Shown: positions 52,837-61,125 of the stretch, in pieces
Layout of the letters: each line of letters opens with the position of its first letter
Numbering within the stretch: position 1 is the stretch's first letter
DNA from: an uncultured Acetatifactor sp.
Lineage (GTDB): Bacteria; Bacillota; Clostridia; Lachnospirales; Lachnospiraceae
DNA: 64,000 nt
Assembly (NCBI GenBank): GCA_910584865.1
Contig: CAJUCE010000003.1
Span: 134,500 to 198,499, forward strand
Reading direction: 5' to 3'
The notes under the pieces: model-generated
Told to the model about the DNA's origin: nothing
What the model saw: the letters and a program-made list of their open reading frames with translations, nothing else
The model's database searches: none
Made by a program: the position numbers and the translations under genes

Positions 52837-54768
52837 ATGAATACAAAAAGTAATGCAAGTGCAAAACGAAATACGGATAAAAAAACGAAAATCAAAAAGG
52901 AAATATACGGTGACGCGCTTTATTCCATGCGCATCCCCATCCTGCTCCACACTGCCGTCGCCTGCGCGGAAGGCATCCTGGCCGTTTTCACCGCCACCGT
53001 ACTGGGACAGTTCGCGGATTCCGTCTTCCAGCTTGATTTTGCCCTGGGAATGGAAAGCGCCCTCTCCCTGGGACTGGCGTTGTGCGGGATGATTCTCTTC
53101 CTGCCCGCCCTGACGCTGCTTGCCAATGTTTTCATGCTGAAATATGCCCTCGTTCATGACCGCATGGTTCTGGGACGGTTCCTGGACAAGACTTACGACT
53201 CCGTCCTGCCGTATGAGCCGGGGGACATTCAGAACCGCCTGGACTGGGACCCCACCAGGCTACGCTGCGATCTGGTGGAATACATCAACAAGGGGCTTAT
53301 GATGCCTGTAACTCTCGCCTTCCTGCTTTTCCACGCCCTGGAATTAAGCCCTGTTTACACCGCGGCGGTTTTCGGCATCTCTCTGCTGAAGCTGCTGATT
53401 CCCCTGGCGGTCAGGAAACTGGAAGGCCGCTGCGAACAGGAAACCCGGGAGTATACCTCCGCCCGCCGCTCCCTGGAGGCGGAAATCACCCAGAATCCCT
53501 GCATGGTAAAGCTTTACGGCCTGGGGGAAGCCTTCGGCGGCAAAGCTGACCGGCTCTATCAGGATTTCTTCCGGCAGACACAAAAAACGAGCATCCGCCT
53601 GTCCGCCGGCGCGCAGGCCCTCTCCTCCTTTACCGGAACCTTCTGCCTCCTGGCTATCCTGCTGTCCGGCTCCCTGTTGGCGGCGAAAGGCTTCATCACC
53701 CCAGGCACCGTGGCGTCCATGTACGGATACTCGGCGGTTTTCAATACCTTGTTTGAAAATACCGGCTTCCTGCTCCGGGACCTCCCTGTCCTGCGAAATA
53801 CGGCTGACAGGCTGTCCATGTTCTATGAGAATGCCGAAGAAAATTCCGAGCGCATTATGGAACAAAGCGATAAGAGCACGCAGAACAATATTACAAGCAA
53901 AACCATTCGCGAATACGTGCACAAATTTGTGAAGAATGTCTCGACAGGGACTACGAAGAGTACCTCAACAAGAACTGCAAAGAATACCTCAACAGGCACT
54001 GCAAAGAATGCCTTAACAGGCACTGCAAAGAATGCCTCGACAGGCACTGCAAAGAATGCCTCGACAGGCACTATAAAAAATGTCTCAATAGAAACCATGA
54101 AAAATGCCGCCGGAAAAGCCGCCATCCCAACAGACGGGACATCCAATGACCGGAAACAGATTACACAGTTAGACTGCCAAAACCTCTCCTACGCCTACGG
54201 CGGTCAGCAGGCCCTGCCCCGGATCTCCTTCTCCCTCCGCCCGGGCGGAAAAACCGCACTCTGCGGCCCCAACGGCAGCGGCAAATCCACGCTCCTGAAG
54301 GTTATGGCATGCCTGCTCACAAATTACAACGGAAAACTCCTTGTAAACGGCAGGGAACTGCGGGAATGGGACACCTGGGCTTACCGCAGCCACATCGCCT
54401 ATGCGCCCCAGGAGCCTTACCTCTTCCAGGGCAGCGTCCTGGAAAACATTAAAATCGGCAATCCCTCCCTGTCCGATGCCGCGGCACAGGCCCTTATAGA
54501 AAAAATGGGCATCGGATACCTGGCACACACTCCGATTTCCCCCGGGAACAGCGGCCTGTCCGGCGGGGAAAAGCAGAAAATTTCCATAGCCCGGGCCGTA
54601 GCCAGTGACAGGCCCTTCCTCTTCCTGGACGAGCCCGGAAACCACCTGGACGGTGACACACTGGACTGGCTTTGTGCCTTTCTCCGGAAAAGCAGTAAAA
54701 CCATCGTGTTCGTCTCCCACCATGAACGCCTGGCAGCCTGCGCTGACAGACAGATTTGGCTTGGATAA
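52837..54768 (+). CDS. ABC exporter half-transporter 2 with repeat-built linker
   Basis: A 643-residue half-transporter. The exporter membrane domain spans about residues 30-330 (HTAVACAEGILAVFTATVLG, ALCGMILFLPALTLLANVFM, GTFCLLAILLSGSLLAAKGF). After a stretch EENSERIMEQSDKS comes an unusual linker of octapeptide repeats (TGTAKNAS) and then the ATPase: Walker A ALCGPNGSGKSTLLKVMA, Q-loop IAYAPQEPYLFQGSVLENI, signature GLSGGEKQKISIARAVASD, Walker B PFLFLDEPGNHLDGD, H-loop VSHHERL. AAGAGG sits before the ATG at 52837. The 318-bp gap to the first exporter gene contains no gene and no clear promoter. Confidence 0.88.
   Translation: MNTKSNASAKRNTDKKTKIKKEIYGDALYSMRIPILLHTAVACAEGILAVFTATVLGQFADSVFQLDFALGMESALSLGLALCGMILFLPALTLLANVFMLKYALVHDRMVLGRFLDKTYDSVLPYEPGDIQNRLDWDPTRLRCDLVEYINKGLMMPVTLAFLLFHALELSPVYTAAVFGISLLKLLIPLAVRKLEGRCEQETREYTSARRSLEAEITQNPCMVKLYGLGEAFGGKADRLYQDFFRQTQKTSIRLSAGAQALSSFTGTFCLLAILLSGSLLAAKGFITPGTVASMYGYSAVFNTLFENTGFLLRDLPVLRNTADRLSMFYENAEENSERIMEQSDKSTQNNITSKTIREYVHKFVKNVSTGTTKSTSTRTAKNTSTGTAKNALTGTAKNASTGTAKNASTGTIKNVSIETMKNAAGKAAIPTDGTSNDRKQITQLDCQNLSYAYGGQQALPRISFSLRPGGKTALCGPNGSGKSTLLKVMACLLTNYNGKLLVNGRELREWDTWAYRSHIAYAPQEPYLFQGSVLENIKIGNPSLSDAAAQALIEKMGIGYLAHTPISPGNSGLSGGEKQKISIARAVASDRPFLFLDEPGNHLDGDTLDWLCAFLRKSSKTIVFVSHHERLAACADRQIWLG
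53932..54110 (+). repeat. 24-bp in-frame tandem repeat in exporter gene 2
   Basis: Seven 24-bp units from 53932 to 54099 plus a partial eighth, encoding K-N/S-x-S-T-G-T-A. Units 4-6 (54004-54075) are almost identical; the outer ones are diverged, typical of a minisatellite that grows from the centre. Confidence 0.9.
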
Positions 54769-54928
54769 TATAAAGCTGCCCGGATTGGCAGGGCGGCAGG
54801 AAGACTGCTTCGTCTGCCTTTCGGGCTGCACCTGCTTCCTCCAACAGTGTATTCCATTTCCATAATGTTGTCAATATTTTGTACAACAAGGTGCTGCACA
54901 GCTGACGGAAAAAGATTTCAAACTGGCT

Positions 54929-55516
54929 CTATCCAATCTCCAGAAACCGCCCTGCCCTCTCCGCCAGTCCGTCAAAATCCACTTTTGTAAAATCTGTAGT
55001 ATCCACTCTGACCACCTCTCCTCCCACGTCGAAAGCGTCCAGGTTATGGCACCAACAGTCAAAATCCTCATAGGAAACCGCTGTGCCGATTTTGTTTGCC
55101 TGCCCTCTCTCCGGGGTCTTTTCCCGTTCCACAAACCGCCGGTGCAGCACCCTTGTATCGCCCCGGAATTGAAAAGTCAGGGACTCATATCCGTACCGGT
55201 GGAGCAGGCTGTACAGCACCGCCGCTTCGTCTATGGCCTTGACACCCCCGGGCACGAAATTTCCTTCGAGCAGAATGGGAAATCCGGTTTCAAACATGCG
55301 CTCTGTGACATACATCATCCCGTCAAAGGCCACTGTGGAAAAGCGGCTGCTCTCCTTTCTGTCCGCTATTGTGATGCTGCTGCACAGGGCAGACTTAAAG
55401 GTATCCTTAATCAGGCAGGGAATCTGCAGTTCCCCGGATAACCGCTGTGCAAAAGTTGACTTGCCTGAAGCAAGATAACCCTGGATTATGATAGCTTTGC
55501 GTTTCGCATTTTCCAT
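54929..55516 (-). CDS. P-loop kinase-like ATPase (AAA_33 type)
   Basis: A 195-residue P-loop protein. Walker A is IIIQGYLASGKSTFAQRLSG (about 9-28); the lid and base regions include PCLIKDTFKSALCSSITIAD, TGFPILLEGNFVPGG and FQFRGDTRVLHRRFVEREK, the pattern of small-molecule or nucleoside kinases and zeta-toxin-like phosphotransferases. Substrate unknown. AAAGGAATCAGGAA precedes the start. The frameshifted P-loop gene immediately upstream is a second kinase of related type, so the pair may be a duplicated module. Confidence 0.75.
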   Translation of the reverse strand: MENAKRKAIIIQGYLASGKSTFAQRLSGELQIPCLIKDTFKSALCSSITIADRKESSRFSTVAFDGMMYVTERMFETGFPILLEGNFVPGGVKAIDEAAVLYSLLHRYGYESLTFQFRGDTRVLHRRFVEREKTPERGQANKIGTAVSYEDFDCWCHNLDAFDVGGEVVRVDTTDFTKVDFDGLAERAGRFLEIG

Positions 55517-55576
55517 TTCCTGATTCCTTTCTCAACACAGTAAAGTCTGCTGTATCCCGTTTTACAAGCGCCCCGG

Positions 55577-56093
55577 TTATTGCACCCCCACAGCTTTCAA
55601 CGCCATCCCCGTCAATTCCTCCACCGTCCTGCCGTCGGTATGAATGTGGATCCCGCCGGGAAGGGCTTTTGACGCTGACCGGGCCATCTCGGTATTTTTC
55701 ATGCACCAACAGCCCTCGTCCTCCCCCCGCGCAAGGATACGGTCATGGATGCTCTGCCAGGAAGCTTCCAGGATAATCAAATGCGTCTCGATCCCCTCCC
55801 GGATGAGGGCCTTGATGATATTGGCATGGGACTCGCGCCGCACCAGTGTCATGGGTACCAAAATATCCTTCCGGAAACTATGGTGTATGTCTTTCAGCAG
55901 CTTCCTGCAGAACTCGCCCCCCCAGGGGATAATCCTCGAATATAAATCCATACGGGCAATCCAGGTAATTCCCCCGGACCGCATTGCCCACTTCCTCCGC
56001 GTCAAAAATCAATGGTTTTTCCATTCTTGCCGCCATGGCGTCAGCCAGGGTAGATTTGCCCACGCCGTAGGCTCCGCTGATCCAGATAATCAT
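55577..56093 (-). pseudogene. P-loop kinase frameshifted at a G7 tract
   Basis: The first frame (ATG at 56091-56093, after AAAAGGAGAGGCAA) reads MIIWISGAYGVGKSTLADAM, then LIFDAEEVGNAVRGNYLDCP and FEDYPLG, and then leaves the family pattern. In another frame the protein resumes at EFCRKLLKDIHHSFRKDILV and runs through VRRESHANIIKALIREGIETHLIILEAS to the end at 55577. The switch lies in a run of seven G (55917-55923 on the plus strand as C7). Removing one G would give a continuous gene of about 171 residues. Options are a true pseudogene, slippage-based phase variation, or a sequencing error. Confidence 0.8.
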
Positions 56094-56158
56094 TTGCCTC
56101 TCCTTTTATTGCTCTTCCTATTTGTTCCCAAAATTTCTTTATTATGACTGCACATACT

Positions 56159-57841
56159 TCACCCAATCAGCACCTTCTTTCCCTCAAAAGCAAACCCGTA
56201 ATGCCGGATCCGGTCCCTGGCTATTCCCCGGGCAGTCAGTTCCATATCATAAGCCTTCTCCTCTATCTGCCTGAGGGCAGCAGCCACGGTGTCCGCCAAT
56301 GTCTTCTCGTCTTCCGGGTCATGCACCTTGAATTCCAGCACAAAGGCAGGATCTGCCGGTTTGAGCGGCTCCAGCATGACGTCATAGCGCCCAAATCCGC
56401 TTTCCCGGTTGGATGTGACACGGTATCTGCCCGCCATATCCACAATCAACCCCAACACAAACCCATGGTAAAAACGTTCTGGTTCAGCAGCTTCAGAGGG
56501 CTTGCTGCCGGAATCAAAGGAACTGAAGGTAGCCAGGGCAGTCTGGTTCATGTAGATATTCATGGCTTTTCTGTCATCCAAAAGCAATGCCTTAATGAAG
56601 GCATTGTAGGCAGGTGTGTATTCCGCGAACCAGCCGTCTATCATCCTGCGAAACATCAGCCGCACTTCCTTATTGGTCAGGGACAGGGTATACTCATATT
56701 CGCCGTATTCCTCATCAAAGTCCAGGGCTTCCACCTTCAAGTAGCCACAGGCCAGGAGCAGGCTCCAGATAGCGTTGATATTGTGATCCAACTGACTGAA
56801 TATGATCTGTTCGTCTATGACTGTGTGGAAAGATTTTCCCTGCAGCAGGTCCTCCATGATAATCTTAATTTCCGGTATGGCCTCCCGGATCAGCTTTCCG
56901 GCCAGGCTGTTGGAACTGGTATTGGCCCAGTAGGCTGCGAAGCGTTTTTTGTCCAGGTAGTTGATGATGGACCAGGGATTGTAGATATCAGGGATGTCGC
57001 CGAAAATAAAACCGTCATACCAAGCCCGGACTTTGTCCTTTTCCGTGAGGCCGAATTCGTCCATGGCGGCAAATACTTCTGTTTCTGTGAAACCAAAGGT
57101 GGTTTCATATTTGCCGGAGGTAGAGGTAACCACTTCCAAATGATTCAGGTCAGAGAAGATGGATTCTTTACTGATTCTGGTGATGCCCGTCATAACTGCC
57201 CGCTCCATGTAAGGATTTGTCTTGAAGGTGGAATTGAAAAGGCTCCGGATGAAGGCTGCCATTTCGTCCCAGTATCCGTATACATAAGCCTCCTGCATGG
57301 GCGTATCATATTCATCTAATAAAATTATGACTTTTTTGCCATAATAGCGGGACAGGTAATCCGATAAGGCTTTCAGGGATCCCGCCATCCTGTGGTTCTC
57401 CATCTCGTCCGATACCAGCTTGTAAGCGTTTTTCTCATTTTCATTTAAATAATCGCTTTCCAGCAAAAAGTCATATTTATTATACAGATCTGTAATAATC
57501 TGGCAGATCTGTTTCCTGGTGTCCGGAAAAGAGGGTTCTTTCACATCCGCAAAACTTAAGAATATTATCGGATAGCTACCCTGGAGGCCATGGTATCTCT
57601 CATCCTTCCAGATATCCAGCCCATGGAACAAATCCGCCCTGTCCGTGTAATCCACAGAGAAGAAATGTTCCAGCATGCTCATGGTCAGCGTCTTCCCAAA
57701 GCGGCGGGGGCGGGTGATCAGGGTTACGTCGTCACCCGATTCCCACCACTCCTTTATAAAAGCTGTCTTATCGATATAAAAGTAATTATTCTCAATGATT
57801 TTCCCAAAATCCTGTATTCCAATGCCCACAGTCCTTGCCAT
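56159..57841 (-). CDS. AAA-ATPase-like / PD-(D/E)XK nuclease superfamily protein
   Basis: A 560-residue protein of the family with an N-terminal AAA-ATPase-like domain and a C-terminal nuclease-fold domain. Walker A-like text is LITRPRRFGKTLTMSMLEHF (about 40-60), Walker B-like is KVIILLDEYDTPMQEAY (about 170), followed by the family strings MTGITRISKESIFSDLNHLE and GYDGxIFGxxxIYNPWSII. Near the end, FGRYDVMLEPLKPADPAFVLEFKVHD is the D...ExK nuclease core. These are numerous in gut Clostridia and Bacteroidetes and their function is unknown. GGAGGCGG precedes the start. A truncated relative lies at 27241-28422. Confidence 0.9.
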   Translation of the reverse strand: MARTVGIGIQDFGKIIENNYFYIDKTAFIKEWWESGDDVTLITRPRRFGKTLTMSMLEHFFSVDYTDRADLFHGLDIWKDERYHGLQGSYPIIFLSFADVKEPSFPDTRKQICQIITDLYNKYDFLLESDYLNENEKNAYKLVSDEMENHRMAGSLKALSDYLSRYYGKKVIILLDEYDTPMQEAYVYGYWDEMAAFIRSLFNSTFKTNPYMERAVMTGITRISKESIFSDLNHLEVVTSTSGKYETTFGFTETEVFAAMDEFGLTEKDKVRAWYDGFIFGDIPDIYNPWSIINYLDKKRFAAYWANTSSNSLAGKLIREAIPEIKIIMEDLLQGKSFHTVIDEQIIFSQLDHNINAIWSLLLACGYLKVEALDFDEEYGEYEYTLSLTNKEVRLMFRRMIDGWFAEYTPAYNAFIKALLLDDRKAMNIYMNQTALATFSSFDSGSKPSEAAEPERFYHGFVLGLIVDMAGRYRVTSNRESGFGRYDVMLEPLKPADPAFVLEFKVHDPEDEKTLADTVAAALRQIEEKAYDMELTARGIARDRIRHYGFAFEGKKVLIG

Positions 57842-57899
57842 ATACCGCCTCCGTCTGTATTCTTTTTATTCAGAAGTATCTCCTGGCTTGCAATAATAC

Positions 57900-57934
57900 A
57901 AAAAGACAGCGCTCGTCAGCCTCTGTCTTTTTTC
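57900..57934. terminator. Bidirectional intrinsic terminator
   Basis: AAAAAGACAG and CUGUCUUUUU (10 bp) flank a 12-13 nt loop, and both strands end in runs of U. It lies upstream of the AAA gene, where it would stop leftward transcripts from the ABC remnant and rightward read-through. Confidence 0.65.
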
Positions 57935-58035
57935 GGGGGAAGGATACCTCTTTTATCTTTTGTAAATGGGCAGGCCTCCCCTTTTATATATGGTAACATG
58001 GCCATCCGGCCCTTCCTGCAGGGAATGAAGTCATT

Positions 58036-58179
58036 ATACCATAATTTCATGCGCTCCGGCGCATATGGAATCAAAAGTTGACTCAATGTCCTTGTGAGTC
58101 AACTTTATACCATAATTCCGTGCGCACCAACGCATATGGAATCAGAAGTTGACTCAATGTCCTTATGAGTCAACATTAT
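58036..58179. repeat. Two tandem copies of a 71-bp palindromic repeat
   Basis: Copies 58036-58106 and 58107-58177 match closely. Each has a G/C hairpin (ATGCGC...GCGCAT type), the core CATATGGAATC, then GTTGACTCA-N9-TGAGTCAAC, a 9-bp perfect inverted repeat. A diverged third copy is at 39731-39804. The rest of the 57842-58314 gap contains the terminator above and no gene. Confidence 0.8.
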
Positions 58180-58314
58180 ATCATGATTTTACCTTTTAAG
58201 CAATCAGTTCCGGCATTATACAGAAACCATTATACAGAAAGCTCCCTTTTCATATTATAGGAAGCAAGTACAGCTTCCTATAATCGATTGCGGCGCAAAG
58301 AAATGTGCCTTTTA

Positions 58315-58629
58315 TCAGAAGCGAAAGAATTGCTTTGCCAGAGGATCCAGGGCCGCAGCCGGTTCATCGATGACAACGATTTCAGCATCGGAATTATAAT
58401 AGACTCTTACCATGGCAAGCTTCTGCGCTTCTTCCCTTGACAGCTCAATCCCGCCGAATGTCCGTCCGATCCGCTTATCACCATGATGCTTCTGCAAAGG
58501 AAAATTCGCCTGCCGCAAAGCCTCATCCAATCTATCCTGATTTCTTTCCTTCCGGATATTTCCAAAGAATACATTATCATAGATGGCAAAATTATGTATT
58601 TGAAAATACTGAAAAACCGCCGCGATTTT
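58315..58629 (-). pseudogene. Fragment of an ABC exporter ATPase domain
   Basis: Opening just after a TAG (58630-58632), the frame reads KIAAVFQYFQIHNFAIYDNV, the Q-loop region of exporter-type ABC ATPases, then FFGNIRKERNQDRLDEALRQ, a degraded signature GGIELSREEAQKLAMVRVYY and Walker B IVVIDEPAAALDPLAKQ, ending shortly after. Walker A and the membrane domain are absent, and the signature LSGGE has become LSREE. It is a decayed remnant, unlike either intact exporter gene in this window. Confidence 0.75.
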
Positions 58630-58696
58630 CTAGGCTTGTCATCAGGTCATTTTTTTGATATAACATATATGTAGAAAAAAACATTCCTCATCTATG

Positions 58697-58724
58697 CAGA
58701 GCCAGAACATCCATTCTGGCTCTG
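58697..58724 (+). promoter_or_regulatory. Stable hairpin upstream of the nitroreductase gene
   Basis: CAGAGCCAGAA (58697-58707) pairs perfectly with UUCUGGCUCUG (58714-58724) around a 6-nt loop, about 53 nt before the start codon. No U-run follows. Confidence 0.45.
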
Positions 58725-58776
58725 AGTCGTTGAGCAGTTTGCGTCAGAAAACGAAATGTGAAAGGGCATAATAAAA

Positions 58777-59370
58777 ATGATTTCTGCAATTTATGACAGA
58801 CGAAGTATCAGAAAATTCTCGGATAAACCTATATCCCAGGAAGATATTATGGACATTATTCAAAGCGGAGCCAAAGCACCTTCTTCCAAAAACAGACAGC
58901 CATGGAAATATATTGTGATACAGGGAAATGCTAAAGCAGAAATGCTGAAAGTTTTCCGGCAGGGAATAGAGCGGGAAGAAAACGAAAGCGCATTACTGCC
59001 GCAAAGCAAACAACATCTGCCTGGAGCAAAACATACAGTGCGCATAATGGAAGAAGCACCGGTTATTCTTTTTGTTGTCAATTCTCTGGGGAAAGATATT
59101 CTGTCAGAAATGACGCCGGAAGAACATATATTTGAAATCTGCAATATACAATCCATAGGCGCTTCTATACAGAACATGCTTCTTGCCGCTACCGAAAAAG
59201 GAATCGGCAGCCTTTGGATATGCGATATTTATTTTGCATATTCAGAACTAAATAAATGGTTAAATTGCGGCGGACAGCTTATCGCTGCTGTTGCTTTTGG
59301 CTATCCTGATGAATTTCCGGGCGAAAGGCCGCGCAAAAGGCTTGATGATATCGTTGAATGGAGAGGCTGA
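58777..59370 (+). CDS. Nitroreductase family protein
   Basis: A 197-residue FMN-dependent oxidoreductase of the NfsA/NfsB superfamily. The N-terminal FMN-contact motif is AIYDRRSIRKFSDKPIS, then SGAKAPSSKNRQPWKYIVI; later blocks are SIGASIQNMLLAATEKGIGS and IAAVAFGYPDEFPGERPRKR. It probably reduces nitro, quinone or enal groups with NAD(P)H; exact substrate unknown. Coding DNA is more AT-rich than the core operons. GAAAGGGC lies before the ATG. It is convergent with the MFS gene. Confidence 0.9.
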   Translation: MISAIYDRRSIRKFSDKPISQEDIMDIIQSGAKAPSSKNRQPWKYIVIQGNAKAEMLKVFRQGIEREENESALLPQSKQHLPGAKHTVRIMEEAPVILFVVNSLGKDILSEMTPEEHIFEICNIQSIGASIQNMLLAATEKGIGSLWICDIYFAYSELNKWLNCGGQLIAAVAFGYPDEFPGERPRKRLDDIVEWRG

Positions 59371-59459
59371 ACCACCGACAGACAGGAATGAACAACCCAA
59401 AGGCAGCGCAGATACCGAACCTGGCGTGGCCTTCTCAAGCCGGCTCTCTCAATGGTAAA

Positions 59460-59480
59460 GGGGCGGGATAACCGCCCCCT
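59460..59480 (-). terminator. Terminator between nitroreductase and MFS genes
   Basis: GGGGCGG (59460-59466) and CCGCCCC (59472-59478) form a 7-bp G/C stem located 10 bp after the MFS stop codon; the U-tract is weak on either strand. Confidence 0.5.
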
Positions 59481-59489
59481 GTAAAAACG

Positions 59490-60779
59490 TTACTTTTCGC
59501 TATATTGGTATTTCTTTAAATTTTTTCCAGTGATGATACAAGTGAAACTTCCGCTTACTCCAAGTATCAGCATCATAATTGCGGCGCCGGAACCCTTACC
59601 CGTGCCAAAGAGTGTTTTTAGAACTGGCAAATCGCCATACATTCTCATAAAGGGTTCGCATACATTATCTACCATAAAACCGCCCAAAAATAGTCCTATG
59701 GGAATCGTAAAAAATTGAAGTGTATTACGGCATGCATAAACACGTCCCTGCAGCTCCACCGGAATGGTAGTTCTGAGAATCACATCCATATTTGCACTCA
59801 TAATCGGTACAAGAATCCATCCAATTATCTGTCCAATGCACCATAATACCGGTTCTCTGGAAAATGCCAGTAAAAAATTTTCAGTACTCAGTGAAAACAG
59901 CATTGTCAGGTAAACAACTTTTACCCTGTCTTTCGGTTTTGGCAGGGCCGAGGCAATCAGGCTGCCGATGACCGTAGCAATACCCGAACAGGATGTGACA
60001 ATTCCCAGAATAAAGGAACCGCCTTTCGGATTAGGAAGCACATAACCGGGCAATGTTGCATCGAAAGCGGAAGCCACCAGATTAACACCGGCCATAAATA
60101 AAATCAGCGCCCTGATAATCGGCGTTTCCTTCAAAAATACAAGCCCCTCTTTGGCAAGGACAAGTACGCGCTCTCTCCGATTACTATTGTTTTCCGGAAT
60201 TTTGATAAAGAACAGCAATGCCGCAAATGCGACAAAAAAGCTTCCCAAATCAATGGCTATCACACCGTTTAGCCCTATCAATGCGTACAATGCCGTAGCA
60301 ACCAAAGGATTCAATATCGATACCAGACTGCTTGACAATGAACGAAGCCCGCTTGTTGTCTGATAATATTTTTCCGGCATAATCAGTGTCATAGCCACCT
60401 CGGAAGCAGGCTGCTGTACGGTGTTCATTAACCCGGAAACCGCATTCAAAATATATAAATGCCATACCATCAAACGATTTGTCCTAAATAATACAAATAC
60501 AATAATCGTACACATTGCGGCAAATACATCACAGCCAAGCATTATCTTCTTTTTATTAAACCGGTCTGTCAATGCTCCGGCAAATATGCTCATTAATACA
60601 TATGGTGCATAAGAGCATATGGTAAGCGCCGCTGTACCAAGAGAGGAACCTGTCTTTTCATACAGCCACAATGTCAGTGCAAATCCCGTAATGCTGCTGC
60701 CAAGCTGTGATATACTTTGCGTACTCCAGAGTATCAAAAAGTCCCTTAATTCAAATAATTCATTCTTTTTCAATTTCAT
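59490..60779 (-). CDS. MFS drug-efflux transporter (macrolide-efflux/MefA-like)
   Basis: A 429-residue, 12-helix major facilitator protein of the drug-export type. The start FRDFLILWSTQSISQLGSSI-like segment (ELRDFLILWSTQSISQLGSS) and TGFALTLWLYEKTGS match the macrolide-efflux (MefA-like) group, the A-motif region is AGALTDRFNKKKIMLGCDVF, and the late segment PVELQGRVYACRNTLQFFTI is also characteristic. It presumably exports an antibiotic or other lipophilic compound by proton antiport. Its ribosome binding site (AGGGAG) lies inside a predicted stem, and a leader peptide gene precedes it, so expression is probably attenuated unless induced. Confidence 0.88.
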   Translation of the reverse strand: MKLKKNELFELRDFLILWSTQSISQLGSSITGFALTLWLYEKTGSSLGTAALTICSYAPYVLMSIFAGALTDRFNKKKIMLGCDVFAAMCTIIVFVLFRTNRLMVWHLYILNAVSGLMNTVQQPASEVAMTLIMPEKYYQTTSGLRSLSSSLVSILNPLVATALYALIGLNGVIAIDLGSFFVAFAALLFFIKIPENNSNRRERVLVLAKEGLVFLKETPIIRALILFMAGVNLVASAFDATLPGYVLPNPKGGSFILGIVTSCSGIATVIGSLIASALPKPKDRVKVVYLTMLFSLSTENFLLAFSREPVLWCIGQIIGWILVPIMSANMDVILRTTIPVELQGRVYACRNTLQFFTIPIGLFLGGFMVDNVCEPFMRMYGDLPVLKTLFGTGKGSGAAIMMLILGVSGSFTCIITGKNLKKYQYSEK

Positions 60780-60781
60780 TT

Positions 60782-60888
60782 CTTTGCTCCCTGTTTTTCA
60801 TTCTTTCTCTTTCTTAAAACAGAAGCAAAGTCTGAGGATATCCGCTTAAGCGATTCCTCCATGCAGTCTCCTCAGACTCTGCATGGAG
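60782..60888 (-). promoter_or_regulatory. Attenuator of the MFS efflux gene (three interacting stems)
   Basis: Read in RNA sense: stem 1 pairs 60879-60888 with 60857-60866 (10 bp, perfect); its 12-nt loop contains AGUCUGAGGA (60869-60878), perfectly complementary over 10 bp to UCCUCAGACU (60829-60838), allowing a pseudoknot or an alternative helix; stem 3 pairs 60816-60830 with 60782-60797 (about 15 bp, one bulge) and includes the efflux gene's AGGGAG. The alternative helix and stem 3 share 60829-60830. The leader peptide codons run through the 5' arm of stem 1 and stop in its loop. Confidence 0.75.
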
Positions 60889-60910
60889 CTGCTGCAATGC
60901 AAAGTATCAT
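60872..60910 (-). CDS. Leader peptide of the MFS efflux gene
   Basis: A 12-codon frame, MILCIAAAPCRV, from the ATG at 60908-60910 to a TGA at 60872-60874. AAAGGAG is 5 nt upstream, the best-placed site in the region. The frame ends inside the loop of attenuator stem 1, so translation or stalling here would remodel the downstream RNA. An in-frame ATG five codons further upstream (MKGDT...) overlaps the ribosome binding site and is less likely. Short hydrophobic leaders of this kind control several antibiotic-inducible genes (erm, mef, ABC-F types); the stall-inducing drug, if any, is unknown. Confidence 0.7.
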   Translation of the reverse strand: MILCIAAAPCRV

Positions 60911-60944
60911 TGTATCTCCTTTCATGCTTTTACATTTCTATTTC

Positions 60945-60973
60945 ATTCTATACAAATAGCTGTATAGGGACAA
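60945..60973 (-). promoter_or_regulatory. Promoter of the MFS gene with palindromic operator in its spacer
   Basis: TTGTCC (60968-60973), 17-bp spacer, TAGAAT (60945-60950) on the minus strand. The spacer and the last half of the -10 box form a perfect 20-bp palindrome, CTATACA-N6-TGTATAG (60948-60967), a shape used by TetR- or MarR-type repressors. No regulator gene is adjacent. Confidence 0.55.
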
Positions 60974-61125
60974 GCAGTTTTATTTCTTACTTTTTTGAAA
61001 ACATTTGGCATTTCCATCCGTTCGCCGCTTTCTCTCAAAAGCTGTAAACTGGCGGTAAATTCACATTGAAACGCTCTTCGCTTCCAATCAATATGGGTTG
61101 TCAGAAATCGCGTTTTCTTCCTTTT

